Origin: Roseococcus pinisoli
Lineage (GTDB): Bacteria > Pseudomonadota > Alphaproteobacteria > Acetobacterales > Acetobacteraceae
Direction: 5' to 3'
DNA length: 64,000 nt
Assembly: GCF_018413645.1 (NCBI RefSeq)
Contig: NZ_JAHCDA010000003.1
Span: 174,969 to 238,968, forward strand
Shown here: positions 43,405 to 52,001 of the stretch, one piece after another
Position numbering within the stretch: the stretch's first letter is position 1
Layout: each line of letters opens with the position of its first letter
Made by a program: the position numbers and the translations under genes
The notes under the pieces: generated by a model
Databases searched by the model: none
Told to the model about the DNA's origin: nothing
The model's input: the letters and a program-made list of their open reading frames with translations, nothing else

Positions 43405-44143
43405 CCGGCATGGACCAGAGCGATTCGCCGCAGGCAATGGCACTGGGCGGCGTGCGGTCCGTCGGGCCGAGGGCGAGGAGGCCGCCCGGCTGCAGCGCCG
43501 CGCACAGGGCTTCGGTCACGGCGCGGCGCGCGGGCTCCGTCAGGTAGATCAGGACGTTGCGGCAGAACACCACGTCAAAGCCCGTCTCGGAGAGGCCGAG
43601 GAGGTTGCGCCGCTCGAAGCGGAGCACGCGGCGCAGCGAGGGGTGCAGGCGCGTCTGGCCTGCCGCGTCCAGGAACCATCGCCGCAAGTCGGCGGGAACC
43701 AGGCCCAGCGGATCGCCGAGCCCCGGCGCGATGATGCCGGCCTCCGCGCTGGCGAGGGCCGGGCGGCAGAGATCCAGGCCCAGCACCTCGATTTCGATAC
43801 CGGGCGCGCCATGCGTCGCCTCCAGGGCCAGGGCGGCCAGGGTGAAGGCTTCCTCGCCCGTCGCGCAGCCGGCGGAAAGCAGGCGGAAGGGGCGCCCCTC
43901 GGCGCGGGCTCTCGCCAGCGCGGCCGGAAGATGGTGCGCGACGGCGGCGCATTGCACCGGATGGCGGAACAGGCGCGTCTCCTGCACCGTCACGGCATCG
44001 AGCAGCGCGGCCCAATGCGGGTCCTCGGTATCGGGCGGGACGGCGGCGCAGGCTTCGACCAGGTGGGGAATCCGCCGCAGCCGTGCCTCGAGCACGGGCG
44101 AGGCAGCGAAGCCGACCAGGGATTCGAGCGCGGCCACCACCAC
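43397..44143 (-). CDS. cheR: Chemotaxis protein methyltransferase CheR
   Basis: 248 aa from a GTG start. The N-terminal helical domain is somewhat short and leads to TVQETRLFR (the TTNETxFFR helix). The SAM-binding LLSAGCATGEEAFTLA and the NVLIYL motif are intact. It methylates receptor glutamates. A CTG codon at 44191, overlapping the STAS stop, would restore about 16 residues and is an alternative start. The gene belongs to one overlapping cluster from the STAS gene to cheA. Confidence 0.93.
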   Translation of the reverse strand: MVVAALESLVGFAASPVLEARLRRIPHLVEACAAVPPDTEDPHWAALLDAVTVQETRLFRHPVQCAAVAHHLPAALARARAEGRPFRLLSAGCATGEEAFTLAALALEATHGAPGIEIEVLGLDLCRPALASAEAGIIAPGLGDPLGLVPADLRRWFLDAAGQTRLHPSLRRVLRFERRNLLGLSETGFDVVFCRNVLIYLTEPARRAVTEALCAALQPGGLLALGPTDRTPPSAIACGESLWSMPDV

Positions 44144-44187
44144 CGCCTCGCCGGCCGGGGCGGAGGCGGCGAGGGGGGCCGCGGTGC

Positions 44188-44511
44188 TCAGGCGGCGGCG
44201 GCCTCGGCCCGCGTGGCGAAGGCCGGGATGATCTTGTCGAAGCCGCTGATCTCGAAGACCTCGCGCACCGGCGCCTGCAGTCCGACGACGGCGAAGGTCG
44301 AGCCGGCGGTCTTGGCCTGCTTGGCGGCCTTCAGCAGCACGCGCAGCCCGGCGGAGGAGACGTAGCGGACATTGGCGAGGTCGGCGATGACACCACCCTT
44401 CGCCAGCAGCCCGATCAGCGCCGTCTCGGTCTGCGCTGCCGTCGCCGTGTCGAGCCGGCCGTCCAGCACCGCGACGGTCTTCGTCCCCTCGGTGGTTTCG
44501 CTGATTTCCAT
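44188..44511 (-). CDS. STAS-domain anti-sigma factor antagonist
   Basis: 107 aa single STAS domain (ISETTEGTKTVAVLDGRLDTATA at the start). The phosphorylatable serine lies in YVSSAGLRVLL, probably Ser53. This is the RsbV/SpoIIAA type: phosphorylated and inactivated by an RsbW-like kinase, reactivated by a PP2C phosphatase. Both partners are in this cluster. GGAGAGC precedes the ATG. It is followed by cheR. Confidence 0.93.
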   Translation of the reverse strand: MEISETTEGTKTVAVLDGRLDTATAAQTETALIGLLAKGGVIADLANVRYVSSAGLRVLLKAAKQAKTAGSTFAVVGLQAPVREVFEISGFDKIIPAFATRAEAAAA

Positions 44512-44632
44512 AAGCTCGCTCTCCGTCGTGGTCGGCCCCGCGGCCGGGGGGCGCTTCGGCAGGCAGCCTATCTTACATCGGCCGCTTCTGTAATCGGTCT
44601 GATCGATGGCCCGGATCGGCCGGAGGCTGCGC

Positions 44633-45046
44633 CTAGCTGCCGAGCGGCAGGGAGCAGCTCAACCGGTTCGTGCCGTCCTGGCGCTCGTAGCGGGCATCGC
44701 GCGTCATCTTGCGGACGAGATGGACGCCGAGCCCCCCCACGTCGCGTTCCTCCAGCGCCGTTTCGGTATCCACCTCTTCGCGCGCGAGAGGGTTGTAGGC
44801 CGGCCCGTCATCCGTCAGCAGCAGCTCGAGCGCGTCGTCGGAAGGGGTGATGTCGAGGGTGAAGTAGGTGGCGCCGGCAGCATGCATGGCGACGTTGGCG
44901 GCGATCTCCTCGACGACCAGGCCCAGCCGTGCGGCGACGGCCATGTCGATCTCCGCTTCCTCGGCATAGGCTTCGAGCGCGACCGCCAGTTCCTCGACGC
45001 TCTCGAGGGTCGCGGGCAGCCGGCGATGGAAGGCTGGTCTGGCCAA
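44633..45046 (-). CDS. RsbW-like ATP-binding serine kinase/anti-sigma factor
   Basis: 137 aa GHKL ATPase of the HATPase_c_2 type, from a TTG start preceded by GAGGGGA. N-box VVEEIAANVAMHA, G1 LTDDGPAYNP and the GGLGVHLV glycine motif are intact. It should phosphorylate the STAS protein and, when free, bind a sigma factor or another target. It is 121 bp upstream of the STAS gene, so they are likely one operon or share a promoter in that gap. No sigma factor gene is present in the window. Confidence 0.9.
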   Translation of the reverse strand: MARPAFHRRLPATLESVEELAVALEAYAEEAEIDMAVAARLGLVVEEIAANVAMHAAGATYFTLDITPSDDALELLLTDDGPAYNPLAREEVDTETALEERDVGGLGVHLVRKMTRDARYERQDGTNRLSCSLPLGS

Positions 45047-45219
45047 TTGGTCGCGTCCCCTCGAATCAGTCCTAGGCTAGCCGTCTTCACGACACCCTGC
45101 ATCCAAGGCTTGCGCAAGGGGGAGCACGTCCCGCGGACATGCCGTCCGCCGCGTTCCGTGCTTCCCTGCAAGGGAAGGTCGCGGCCCGGCGGGCCGCGCG
45201 GATCATCGGAGTATTGGCA

Positions 45220-46182
45220 GTGAGCATGGACGGAATCAGGACACGGGTGACGGAGCAGCTGGGCATCCGCTACCCGATCGTGCAGGGCGGCCTCGCGCGC
45301 GTCGCGAAGGCGGAGCTTTGCGCGGCGGTGTCGGCGGCGGGCGGGCTGGGGCAGATCGCCACCGCCGGGCTGGACGGCGCCGAGGCGCTGCGGGCGGAGA
45401 TCCGCAAGGTGAGGGCCGTGACGGACAAGCCCTTCGGCGTGAACTTCCCCCTGGGCCGCATGGACATCACCGCCATGCTGGAGGTGACGCTGGAGGAGAA
45501 GGTACCGGTCATCGCCCTGACGGCGGGCAATCCGGCGCCCTGGATCAAGCGGATCGCCGGCGCCGCGAAGATCCTGGTGCTCATCGCCGGGCCGGAACTG
45601 GCGAAGAAGGCCGAGGCGGCGGGCGCGGACATGGTCGCGACCGTGGGCTACGAGGGCGGTGGCCATCTGGGCCGTGGCGACGAGACCTCGCTGGTAATGG
45701 TGCCGCGCGTGGTGCGGGCCGTCTCCATCCCGGTGCTGGCCTCGGGTGGATTCGCGGATGGGGCGGGGCTGCTGGCGGCGCTGGCGCTGGGCGCCGAGGG
45801 CGTCGAGATGGGCACGCGCTTCGTCGCGACCGTGGAGGCGCATGCGCATGCCAACTATAAGGAAGCGCTGGTGGCGGCGCAGCCCGCGGGAACGATGATC
45901 ATCAAGCGCTCGCTGGGCATGCCGGGCCGGACGCTCGACAGCGCCTATGCGCGGCAGATCGTGGCCCGCGAGGCGGCCGGCGCACCCGCCGAGGAGATCG
46001 TGCCGCTGATCGCGGGGACCGTGAACGCCCTCGGCACCGACGAGGGGCGCCTGGAGGAGAGTTTCGTCTGGGCCGGCCAGAGCGTCGGGCTGATCGACGG
46101 CATCCTGCCGGCGGGTGAGGTGGTGCGCCGCATGGCGGAGGAGGCGCGGGCTGGAATGACGCGCCTTCAGGCGGCCTTCTAG
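45220..46182 (+). CDS. Nitronate monooxygenase-like FMN protein
   Basis: 320 aa 2-nitropropane dioxygenase/NMO family TIM barrel. Landmarks: PIVQGGLARVAKAELCAAVSAAGGLGQI at the start, ADMVATVGYEGGGHLGRGD, PVLASGGFADGAGLLAALALGAEGVEMGTRFVAT and a late AGQSVGLIDGI. It binds FMN and oxidises nitronates or related carbon acids. GTG 45220 with GGAG 8 nt upstream is preferred over the ATG two codons later. Confidence 0.9.
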   Translation: MSMDGIRTRVTEQLGIRYPIVQGGLARVAKAELCAAVSAAGGLGQIATAGLDGAEALRAEIRKVRAVTDKPFGVNFPLGRMDITAMLEVTLEEKVPVIALTAGNPAPWIKRIAGAAKILVLIAGPELAKKAEAAGADMVATVGYEGGGHLGRGDETSLVMVPRVVRAVSIPVLASGGFADGAGLLAALALGAEGVEMGTRFVATVEAHAHANYKEALVAAQPAGTMIIKRSLGMPGRTLDSAYARQIVAREAAGAPAEEIVPLIAGTVNALGTDEGRLEESFVWAGQSVGLIDGILPAGEVVRRMAEEARAGMTRLQAAF

Positions 46183-46185
46183 CCA

Positions 46186-46325
46186 TCGAGGGGCGCCGCC
46201 CCTCGAGCTCCCTGGCAGGAAACTCGGTTTCTTGCACCTTCGATAAGGTATTGAATCGATGAGGGTCCGGGGGAGGTGTCCCCGGAGGGAGGAGAGTGAG
46301 GGGGCGAAGCCCCCTCGCAGACCCT
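46186..46325. repeat. Multi-hairpin palindromic intergenic element (REP-like)
   Basis: Three hairpins in one 140-bp stretch: 46186-46206 (TCGAGGGGCG/CGCCCCTCGA, nearly perfect), 46267-46285 (CCGGGG/CCCCGG) and 46298-46316 (GAGGGGGC/GCCCCCTC). An outer AGGGTC (46262-46267) pairs with GACCCT (46320-46325). This looks like the repetitive palindromic elements scattered between genes in Acetobacteraceae. Only one copy is in this window, so repetitiveness is inferred. It fills the gap between the NMO and argS genes and may also terminate transcription. Confidence 0.55.
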
Positions 46326-46359
46326 TGGCGAAACGCCGCCGCCGCCGCACAAGCCCCCC

Positions 46360-48144
46360 ATGAGCCACGACATCTTCGCCCAGCTGCGCGACCGCGCCAT
46401 CGCTGCCCTACAGGCCATCCTCCCCGAGCTTCCGGCGGACGCCTATGCGCGCGTCACCATGGAGCCCCCGCGCGAGGCCAGCCATGGCGACATGTCCACC
46501 AATGCCGCGCTGGTGATCGGCAAGGCGGCGAAGATGGCGCCGCCGAAGCTGGCCGCCCAGCTCGCCGAGGCGCTGGCCGCCCTGCCGGAGGTCGTGGAGG
46601 CCGCGCCGGCCGGCCCGGGCTTCGTGAACCTCCGCCTGCGCGAGGATTTCCTCCGCGCGCAGCTGCCCGTTGTCCTGCGGGAGCGCGAGGCCTTCGGCCA
46701 GGGCGATGCCAAGCCGGGCCGGGTGAACGTGGAATACGTCTCCGCCAATCCCACGGGCCCCATGCATGTCGGCCATTGCCGCGGCGCGGTGGTGGGTGAT
46801 GCGCTCGCCGCCCTGCTGGCCAAGGCCGGCCACGACGTCACGCGCGAATACTACATCAACGATGCCGGCGCGCAGGTGCAGGCACTCGGCTGGGCGGCCT
46901 ATTGGCGCTACCTGGAGGCGCTGCCGGTCGCGGCGCATGGCCTCTGGGCCGAGGGAGCCTCGCCCGAGGAGCGCAAGGCCGCCGTCGAGGCCGCCTATGG
47001 CACCACCCTGCAATATGGCGGCGAGTACCTCGTCCCGGTCGGCGTCGAGCTCGCCGCGAAGCACGGCGCGGCCCTCTTCCCGCCCGATGCGGAGAAGCTC
47101 GCCCTGGTGCGGGGCGTCACCGTGCGGGAGATGATGGTCGAGATCCGTGAGGACCTGGCCGCGCTCGGCGTGAAGCACGACATCTTCGTCAGCGAGGCCG
47201 AGCTCATCGCCGCCGGCAAGCTGGAGGAGGCCGAGACCCTGCTCGACAGCCAGGGCCTGATCTATCGCGGTACGCTGGAGCCCCCCAAGGGCAAGCTGCC
47301 GGACGATTGGGAGCCGCGCGAGCAGACGCTCTTCCGCTCCAAGGATTTCGGCGACGACACCGATCGCGCGCTCCGCAAGTCCGATGGCACGGGCACCTAC
47401 TTCGCCAACGACATCGCCAACCACCTGCACAAGATCGAGCGTGGCTTCGGCGCGCTGGTCCATGTCTGGGGTGCGGACCATGGCGGCTATGTGAAGCGCA
47501 TGCAGGCGGCAGTGGCGGCCCTGTCGCAGCGCCGCGTCTCGCTGGACGTGGTGCTGGCGCAGATCGTCCATGTGGTGAAGGACGGCCAGCCCGTCCGCAT
47601 GAGCAAGCGCGCCGGCAGCTACATCACGCTGCGCGACCTCATCGACGAGGTCGGGCGCGACGCCGTGCGCTTCACCATGCTGACCCGCAAATCCGACGCG
47701 CAGATGGAGTTCGACCTGGACCTCGTGATCCAGCAGTCGCGCGACAATCCTGTCTTCTACGTGCAGTACGCCCATGCCCGCTGCCGCTCGGTGCTGCGCA
47801 GCGCCGGCGATCCTTCGCTGGAGAGCCTGGCGGAAGCGCCCCTGGACGCCCTGACCGACCCGGCCGAACTCGCGCTGATCCGCCGCATGGCGACCTGGCC
47901 GCGGGTGGTCGAGGCCGCGGCGGCGGCGCGTGAGCCGCACCGAATCGCGTTTTTTCTGAATGACCTCGCCAGTGATTTTCATCTACTGTGGAACAAGGGC
48001 AAGGACGACACCACCTTGCGCTTCATCCAGGCGGACGCGCCCGCTGCAACGCAGGCGCGGCTCGCTTTGGTGGCTGCCACGGCGGCCGTGGTGAGGTCCG
48101 GGCTCGGGGTGATGGGGGTCACTCCGGTCGAGGAGATGAGATGA
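46360..48144 (+). CDS. argS: Arginyl-tRNA synthetase
   Basis: 594 aa class I synthetase. The N-terminal Add-1 domain is about residues 5-100. The HIGH-type motif NPTGPMHVGHCRGA (about 130-143), TREYYINDAGAQV, a KMSKS-type loop VRMSKRAGSYITL and the C-terminal DALR anticodon domain with QYAHAR are present. It charges tRNA-Arg. It leads the argS–SPOR–nagZ–M50–scpA–scpB run typical of alphaproteobacteria. Its stop overlaps the SPOR gene ATG by 4 bp. Confidence 0.97.
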   Translation: MSHDIFAQLRDRAIAALQAILPELPADAYARVTMEPPREASHGDMSTNAALVIGKAAKMAPPKLAAQLAEALAALPEVVEAAPAGPGFVNLRLREDFLRAQLPVVLREREAFGQGDAKPGRVNVEYVSANPTGPMHVGHCRGAVVGDALAALLAKAGHDVTREYYINDAGAQVQALGWAAYWRYLEALPVAAHGLWAEGASPEERKAAVEAAYGTTLQYGGEYLVPVGVELAAKHGAALFPPDAEKLALVRGVTVREMMVEIREDLAALGVKHDIFVSEAELIAAGKLEEAETLLDSQGLIYRGTLEPPKGKLPDDWEPREQTLFRSKDFGDDTDRALRKSDGTGTYFANDIANHLHKIERGFGALVHVWGADHGGYVKRMQAAVAALSQRRVSLDVVLAQIVHVVKDGQPVRMSKRAGSYITLRDLIDEVGRDAVRFTMLTRKSDAQMEFDLDLVIQQSRDNPVFYVQYAHARCRSVLRSAGDPSLESLAEAPLDALTDPAELALIRRMATWPRVVEAAAAAREPHRIAFFLNDLASDFHLLWNKGKDDTTLRFIQADAPAATQARLALVAATAAVVRSGLGVMGVTPVEEMR

Positions 48145-48911
48145 ACGATACGATGCTTCCCTCCTGGCGGATCCGTCCGCCGGAGAGGGCGTCGGCGGGA
48201 TGGGGGATTCCGCCGAAGGTCTGGATGATCGGGGGCGGCCTGGCCGGCTCCGTGGTGCTCGCGAGCGCCATCATCTGGGGAATTTCCATGACGGGGACGC
48301 GCGGCGTGCCCCTCATCGAGACGGACGGGCGCCCTTACCGGGTGCGGCCCGACACGCCAGGGGGCGCCGTGGTGCCCAACCAGCAGGAACTGATCTTCGA
48401 GCGCGGCGCGGGACGCCATGAGCGCCCGGCCGAGGCACGTCTGGGCCCGGGGCCTGAGGCGCCGCGGCTGGACATGCTGCGCGCCCAGTCGGCGCCGCCG
48501 CCCGCCCCGGCCGCCGCGCCTGCTCCCGCCCCGGTGGCGGCAGCGCCGGTCCAGCATGCCCCGGCCGCTGCTCCGGCACCGGTTGCCGCCGTGCCTGCGC
48601 CTCGCGTGGCGCCCGCCCCGGCCCAGCCGGCGGCCCGGCCCGCCGCGGCCGCGCCCGCGACCGGGGGGCGCTTCATGGTTCAGCTTTCCGCCGCGGGCAG
48701 CGAGCAGGCCGCCCGCACCGAATGGACACGCCTGCAGCGCCGAGCGCCCGACCTGGCCGGGCGCTCGCCCATCGTCACGCGCTTCGAGCGGGACGGGCAG
48801 GCGACGCTTTGGCGCCTCAGGACGGGCGGCTTCGCCGACCAGGCCGCCGCGCGGGCCTTCTGCGCGCAGCTCCGGGAAAAGAGCGTCGCCTGCATTCCGG
48901 TGGCTGGGTAA
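48141..48911 (+). CDS. SPOR domain-containing membrane protein
   Basis: 256 aa. A short cytoplasmic tail, one membrane helix at about 28-48 (VWMIGGGLAGSVVLASAIIW), a long Ala/Pro-rich periplasmic linker (about 115-170) and a C-terminal SPOR domain (GRFMVQLSAAGSEQAARTEW, then TLWRLRTGGFADQAAARAFC). SPOR domains bind denuded peptidoglycan at division sites. The neighbouring nagZ fits a wall-remodelling role. Two Cys near the end may form the SPOR disulfide. Confidence 0.92.
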   Translation: MNDTMLPSWRIRPPERASAGWGIPPKVWMIGGGLAGSVVLASAIIWGISMTGTRGVPLIETDGRPYRVRPDTPGGAVVPNQQELIFERGAGRHERPAEARLGPGPEAPRLDMLRAQSAPPPAPAAAPAPAPVAAAPVQHAPAAAPAPVAAVPAPRVAPAPAQPAARPAAAAPATGGRFMVQLSAAGSEQAARTEWTRLQRRAPDLAGRSPIVTRFERDGQATLWRLRTGGFADQAAARAFCAQLREKSVACIPVAG

Positions 48912-48913
48912 GC

Positions 48914-49864
48914 ATGACCGCGGATCGGGCCGACAGCGCCGCGCGCGCCGCCATTATCGGCGTCTCGGGGCTTCGGCTCACCTCCGCGGAGGCGGCGCTG
49001 CTGCGCCGCCTGAGGCCGATGGGCGCGATCCTCTTCGCCCGCAACGTGGCCGATCCCGATCAGCTTCGTGCGCTGACCGGTGAATTGCGCGAGGTGCTGG
49101 GGGAGGCCGCCCCGATCCTCGTCGACCAGGAAGGCGGGCGCGTCGCCCGCCTCAAACCGCCTCACTGGCCCCTGCATCCGCCGGCCGCGACCTTCGAGAA
49201 CGGCCCCGCCGAGGCCGCGCGCGCCGGCGCGGCCGCGATCGGCGCAGAATGCATCGCCGTCGGGCTGGACGTGGTCTGCGCCCCGCTGCTCGATCTGCGG
49301 CTGCCCGGCATGCACAAGGTGATCGGCGACCGCGCCTTCTCCGCGGACCCGGCCGAGGTCGCCCGGCTGGGCGCGGCCTGGATCGCCGGCCTGCGCGATG
49401 CCGGCGCACTGCCGGTCATCAAGCACATCCCTGGCCATGGCCGCGCGACGCTGGACAGCCACGAGGCGCTGCCGGTAGTCGAGGCCTCCCGCGCGGAGCT
49501 GGAGCTGGACTTCGCGCCCTTCCGCGACCTGGCCGCCGACGACCTCTGGGCCATGACGGCGCATATCCTCTACCCGGCCCTGGATCCGGCGCGCTGCGCG
49601 ACCCTTTCCCCGATCGTGATCGACCGTGTGATCCGGGGCGAGATCGGCTTCGGCGGCTTCCTTCTGTCGGACGATCTCGGGATGAAGGCGCTCAAGGGCG
49701 ACTTCGGGGCGCTGACCCAGGCCGTGATGGCCGCCGGCTGCGACGCTGCGCTGCACTGCTCCGGCATTCTCGAGGAAACGGCCGCCGTCCTGGAGGCCTG
49801 CCCCATCCTGACCGAGGCCGCGCTCCGGCGCCTCGACGCCGCCCGCCTCCCGGTCCAGGCCTGA
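48914..49864 (+). CDS. nagZ: Beta-N-acetylhexosaminidase
   Basis: 316 aa GH3 enzyme. LVDQEGGRVARLKPPHWP, VLDVCAP-type core, the catalytic loop KHIPGHGRATLDSHEALP and nucleophile Asp in LLSDDLGMKAL are present. It removes GlcNAc from anhydro-muropeptides in the cytoplasm during cell-wall recycling. It starts 2 bp after the SPOR gene. Confidence 0.95.
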   Translation: MTADRADSAARAAIIGVSGLRLTSAEAALLRRLRPMGAILFARNVADPDQLRALTGELREVLGEAAPILVDQEGGRVARLKPPHWPLHPPAATFENGPAEAARAGAAAIGAECIAVGLDVVCAPLLDLRLPGMHKVIGDRAFSADPAEVARLGAAWIAGLRDAGALPVIKHIPGHGRATLDSHEALPVVEASRAELELDFAPFRDLAADDLWAMTAHILYPALDPARCATLSPIVIDRVIRGEIGFGGFLLSDDLGMKALKGDFGALTQAVMAAGCDAALHCSGILEETAAVLEACPILTEAALRRLDAARLPVQA

Positions 49865-49871
49865 CCGCGCC

Positions 49872-50576
49872 ATGATGGACATGCTGCCGGAACTTCTCCC
49901 GGCCATTATGGCGACCATCATCGCCATCACCCTGCACGAGGCCGCGCATGGCTATGCGGCCCTCTGGCTCGGCGACCCGACGGCCAAGCTCATGGGCCGG
50001 CTGTCGCTCAACCCGATCCGCCACGTGGACCCCGTGGGCACGCTGCTGGTTCCGGGCTTCCTGCTCGTCTCGCAGCTGCTGGCCACCGGCCAGGTGGATG
50101 TGATGTTCGGCTGGGCCAAGCCCGTGCCGGTCGATATCCGCAACCTGCGCGACCCGCGCTCGGGCATGATGTGGGTCGCCGCCGCCGGGCCGGCCATGAA
50201 CTTTGGCCTGGCCTTCATCGCGGCCCTGCTGGTGCATGCGGTGGGGCTGGCGGACAGCTTCCTCTCGGCCGAATCGATGACGCTGGTCTACCGCTTCCTC
50301 GGATTGTCCATCCTCGCGAATCTGGTGCTCGGCCTGTTCAATCTCTTTCCGGTGCCGCCCCTCGATGGCGGCCGCATCATGGTGGGGCTGCTCCCCTATC
50401 GGGCGGCCATGGCCTATGCGCGGCTGGAGCGATACGGGCTGTTCCTGGTGATCGGCATCCTCTTCCTGCTGCCGATGGCGATCCCGGCCTTCCAGCCCAT
50501 GGAGGCCTTCATCCGCCATATCGTGCGCCCGGCCTTCGCCTTCGTCCTCCGCGCCGCGGGGCTCGGGACGCTGTGA
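49872..50576 (+). CDS. Site-2 protease family (M50) membrane metalloprotease
   Basis: 234 aa with about six membrane segments. The zinc motif HEAAH is in TLHEAAHGYAAL and the second motif PPLDGGRIMVGLLP is at about 160-173. It is a short rhomboid-like/M50B member without PDZ domains, as in the conserved alphaproteobacterial nagZ-scpA neighbourhood. Its substrate is unknown. The stop overlaps the scpA GTG start by 4 bp. Confidence 0.92.
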   Translation: MMDMLPELLPAIMATIIAITLHEAAHGYAALWLGDPTAKLMGRLSLNPIRHVDPVGTLLVPGFLLVSQLLATGQVDVMFGWAKPVPVDIRNLRDPRSGMMWVAAAGPAMNFGLAFIAALLVHAVGLADSFLSAESMTLVYRFLGLSILANLVLGLFNLFPVPPLDGGRIMVGLLPYRAAMAYARLERYGLFLVIGILFLLPMAIPAFQPMEAFIRHIVRPAFAFVLRAAGLGTL

Positions 50577-51352
50577 GCGCCCCGGCCGCGAACCCCGCCG
50601 CCGAAAGCCTCGTTCTGGACCTCGAGGGCTTCCAGGGCCCGCTGGACGTGCTGCTGGAGCTCGCGCGGGCGCAGAAGGTCGATATCCGCCAGATCTCCGT
50701 CCTCGCCCTGGCCGACCAGTTTCTTGCCATCGTCGAGGGCGCGCGGCGGGTCCGGTTGGAGCTGGCGGCGGAATGGCTGGTCATGGCCGCCTGGCTCGCC
50801 TGGCTGAAGTCCCGCCTGCTGCTGCCCGAGGAGGAGCGCGAGCCCGAGGAGGAAGACCCCCTCCTGGCCGCCAACCGCCTCACCGAACGGTTGGCCGAGC
50901 TCGACCGCATGCGTGTGGTCGCCGCCTGGCTGGGCGCCCGCGCGCAGCTCGGCCGGGAGACCTTCGCCCGGGGCGCGCCGGAATCCCTGCGGGTGGAGGA
51001 CCGCTCCGGCCTCGTGGCCGACCTCTCCACCCTGCTGCGCGCCTATGCCACCGCCCGCCGGCGGGGCGCGGCCGACCGGCCCTTCACGCCCAAGCCGCGC
51101 AAGCTCTGGTCGGTGGCCGAGGCGCTGGCGCGGCTGCAATCGCTGATCGGCGATGCGCCGGGCTGGAACAAGCTCTCGACCTTCCTGCCGGAGGGGATGC
51201 TTTCGCCGCTCGACCAGCGCGCCGCGCTGGCGAGCACCTTGATCGCCGCGCTCGAGGCCGCCCGTGGGGGCAGCGTCGAGCTGCAGCAGGAGGGGATCTT
51301 CGCCCCGATCCTGCTGCGGAAAACCGAAGGGGATCTGCGACATGTCGCCTGA
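50573..51352 (+). CDS. scpA: Segregation and condensation protein A
   Basis: 259 aa kleisin. LVLDLEGFQGPLDVLLELARAQKVDI is the conserved N-terminal SMC-head-binding helix, with MAAWLAWLKSRLLLPEEE and a C-terminal winged helix (QGIFAPILLRK region). With ScpB and SMC it forms the bacterial condensin. GTG start overlapping the previous stop. Confidence 0.95.
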   Translation: MSAPAANPAAESLVLDLEGFQGPLDVLLELARAQKVDIRQISVLALADQFLAIVEGARRVRLELAAEWLVMAAWLAWLKSRLLLPEEEREPEEEDPLLAANRLTERLAELDRMRVVAAWLGARAQLGRETFARGAPESLRVEDRSGLVADLSTLLRAYATARRRGAADRPFTPKPRKLWSVAEALARLQSLIGDAPGWNKLSTFLPEGMLSPLDQRAALASTLIAALEAARGGSVELQQEGIFAPILLRKTEGDLRHVA

Positions 51353-52001
51353 CCAGAACACGCCGGAGCAGGGCGACTTCGACCGCGCGCTCCGCATCGC
51401 CGAGGCCCTGATCTTCGCGACCGACCGGCCGGTGCCGGCCGCCCGCGTGCAGCTGGCGCTGCCCGAGGGGGTGGAGGCCATCACCGTGCTGACGGCGCTG
51501 GCCGCGCAATCCGCGGGCCGCGCCGTGGAGCTCGTCGAGGTCGGCGGGGGCTGGGCCTTCCGCACGGCGCTGGACCTGGCCCCGGCCATCACCCGGGTGG
51601 TCGAGGTGCCGCGGCGCCTGCCGCGCGCGGCCATGGAGGCACTGTCCATCGTCGCGTACCACCAGCCCGTCACCCGCGCCGAGATCGAGGAGATCCGCGG
51701 CGCGGCGCTGGCCCAGACCACGCTGGACCAGCTGCTGGATGCGGGCCTCGTGACCTCGCGCGGCCGCAAGGAGACGCCGGGCCGGCCGACCCTCTGGGGC
51801 ACCACGCCGAAGTTCCTGGACCAGTTCGGCCTCAAGTCGCTGTCGGAGCTGCCCCGCAAGGAGGAGCTCGTCTCCAGCGACATCACCGCGATCGAGCTTT
51901 CGGGCGGTCCCAACGGTGCGCCGCCCCTCATCGAGGATCAGCCGCATGCGGCGCCCGAGGAGATGGACACGCCCCCATCCCGCCCGCAAAAGGCGGCATG
52001 A
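51342..52001 (+). CDS. scpB: Segregation and condensation protein B
   Basis: 219 aa. Two winged helices: the first from ALRIAEALIFATDRPV, the second with AMEALSIVAYHQPVTRAEIEEIRGA and LVTSRGRKETPGRPTLWGTTPKFLDQFGL, both diagnostic. Partner of ScpA. It overlaps scpA by 11 bp and the next gene by 4 bp. Confidence 0.95.
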   Translation: MSPDQNTPEQGDFDRALRIAEALIFATDRPVPAARVQLALPEGVEAITVLTALAAQSAGRAVELVEVGGGWAFRTALDLAPAITRVVEVPRRLPRAAMEALSIVAYHQPVTRAEIEEIRGAALAQTTLDQLLDAGLVTSRGRKETPGRPTLWGTTPKFLDQFGLKSLSELPRKEELVSSDITAIELSGGPNGAPPLIEDQPHAAPEEMDTPPSRPQKAA

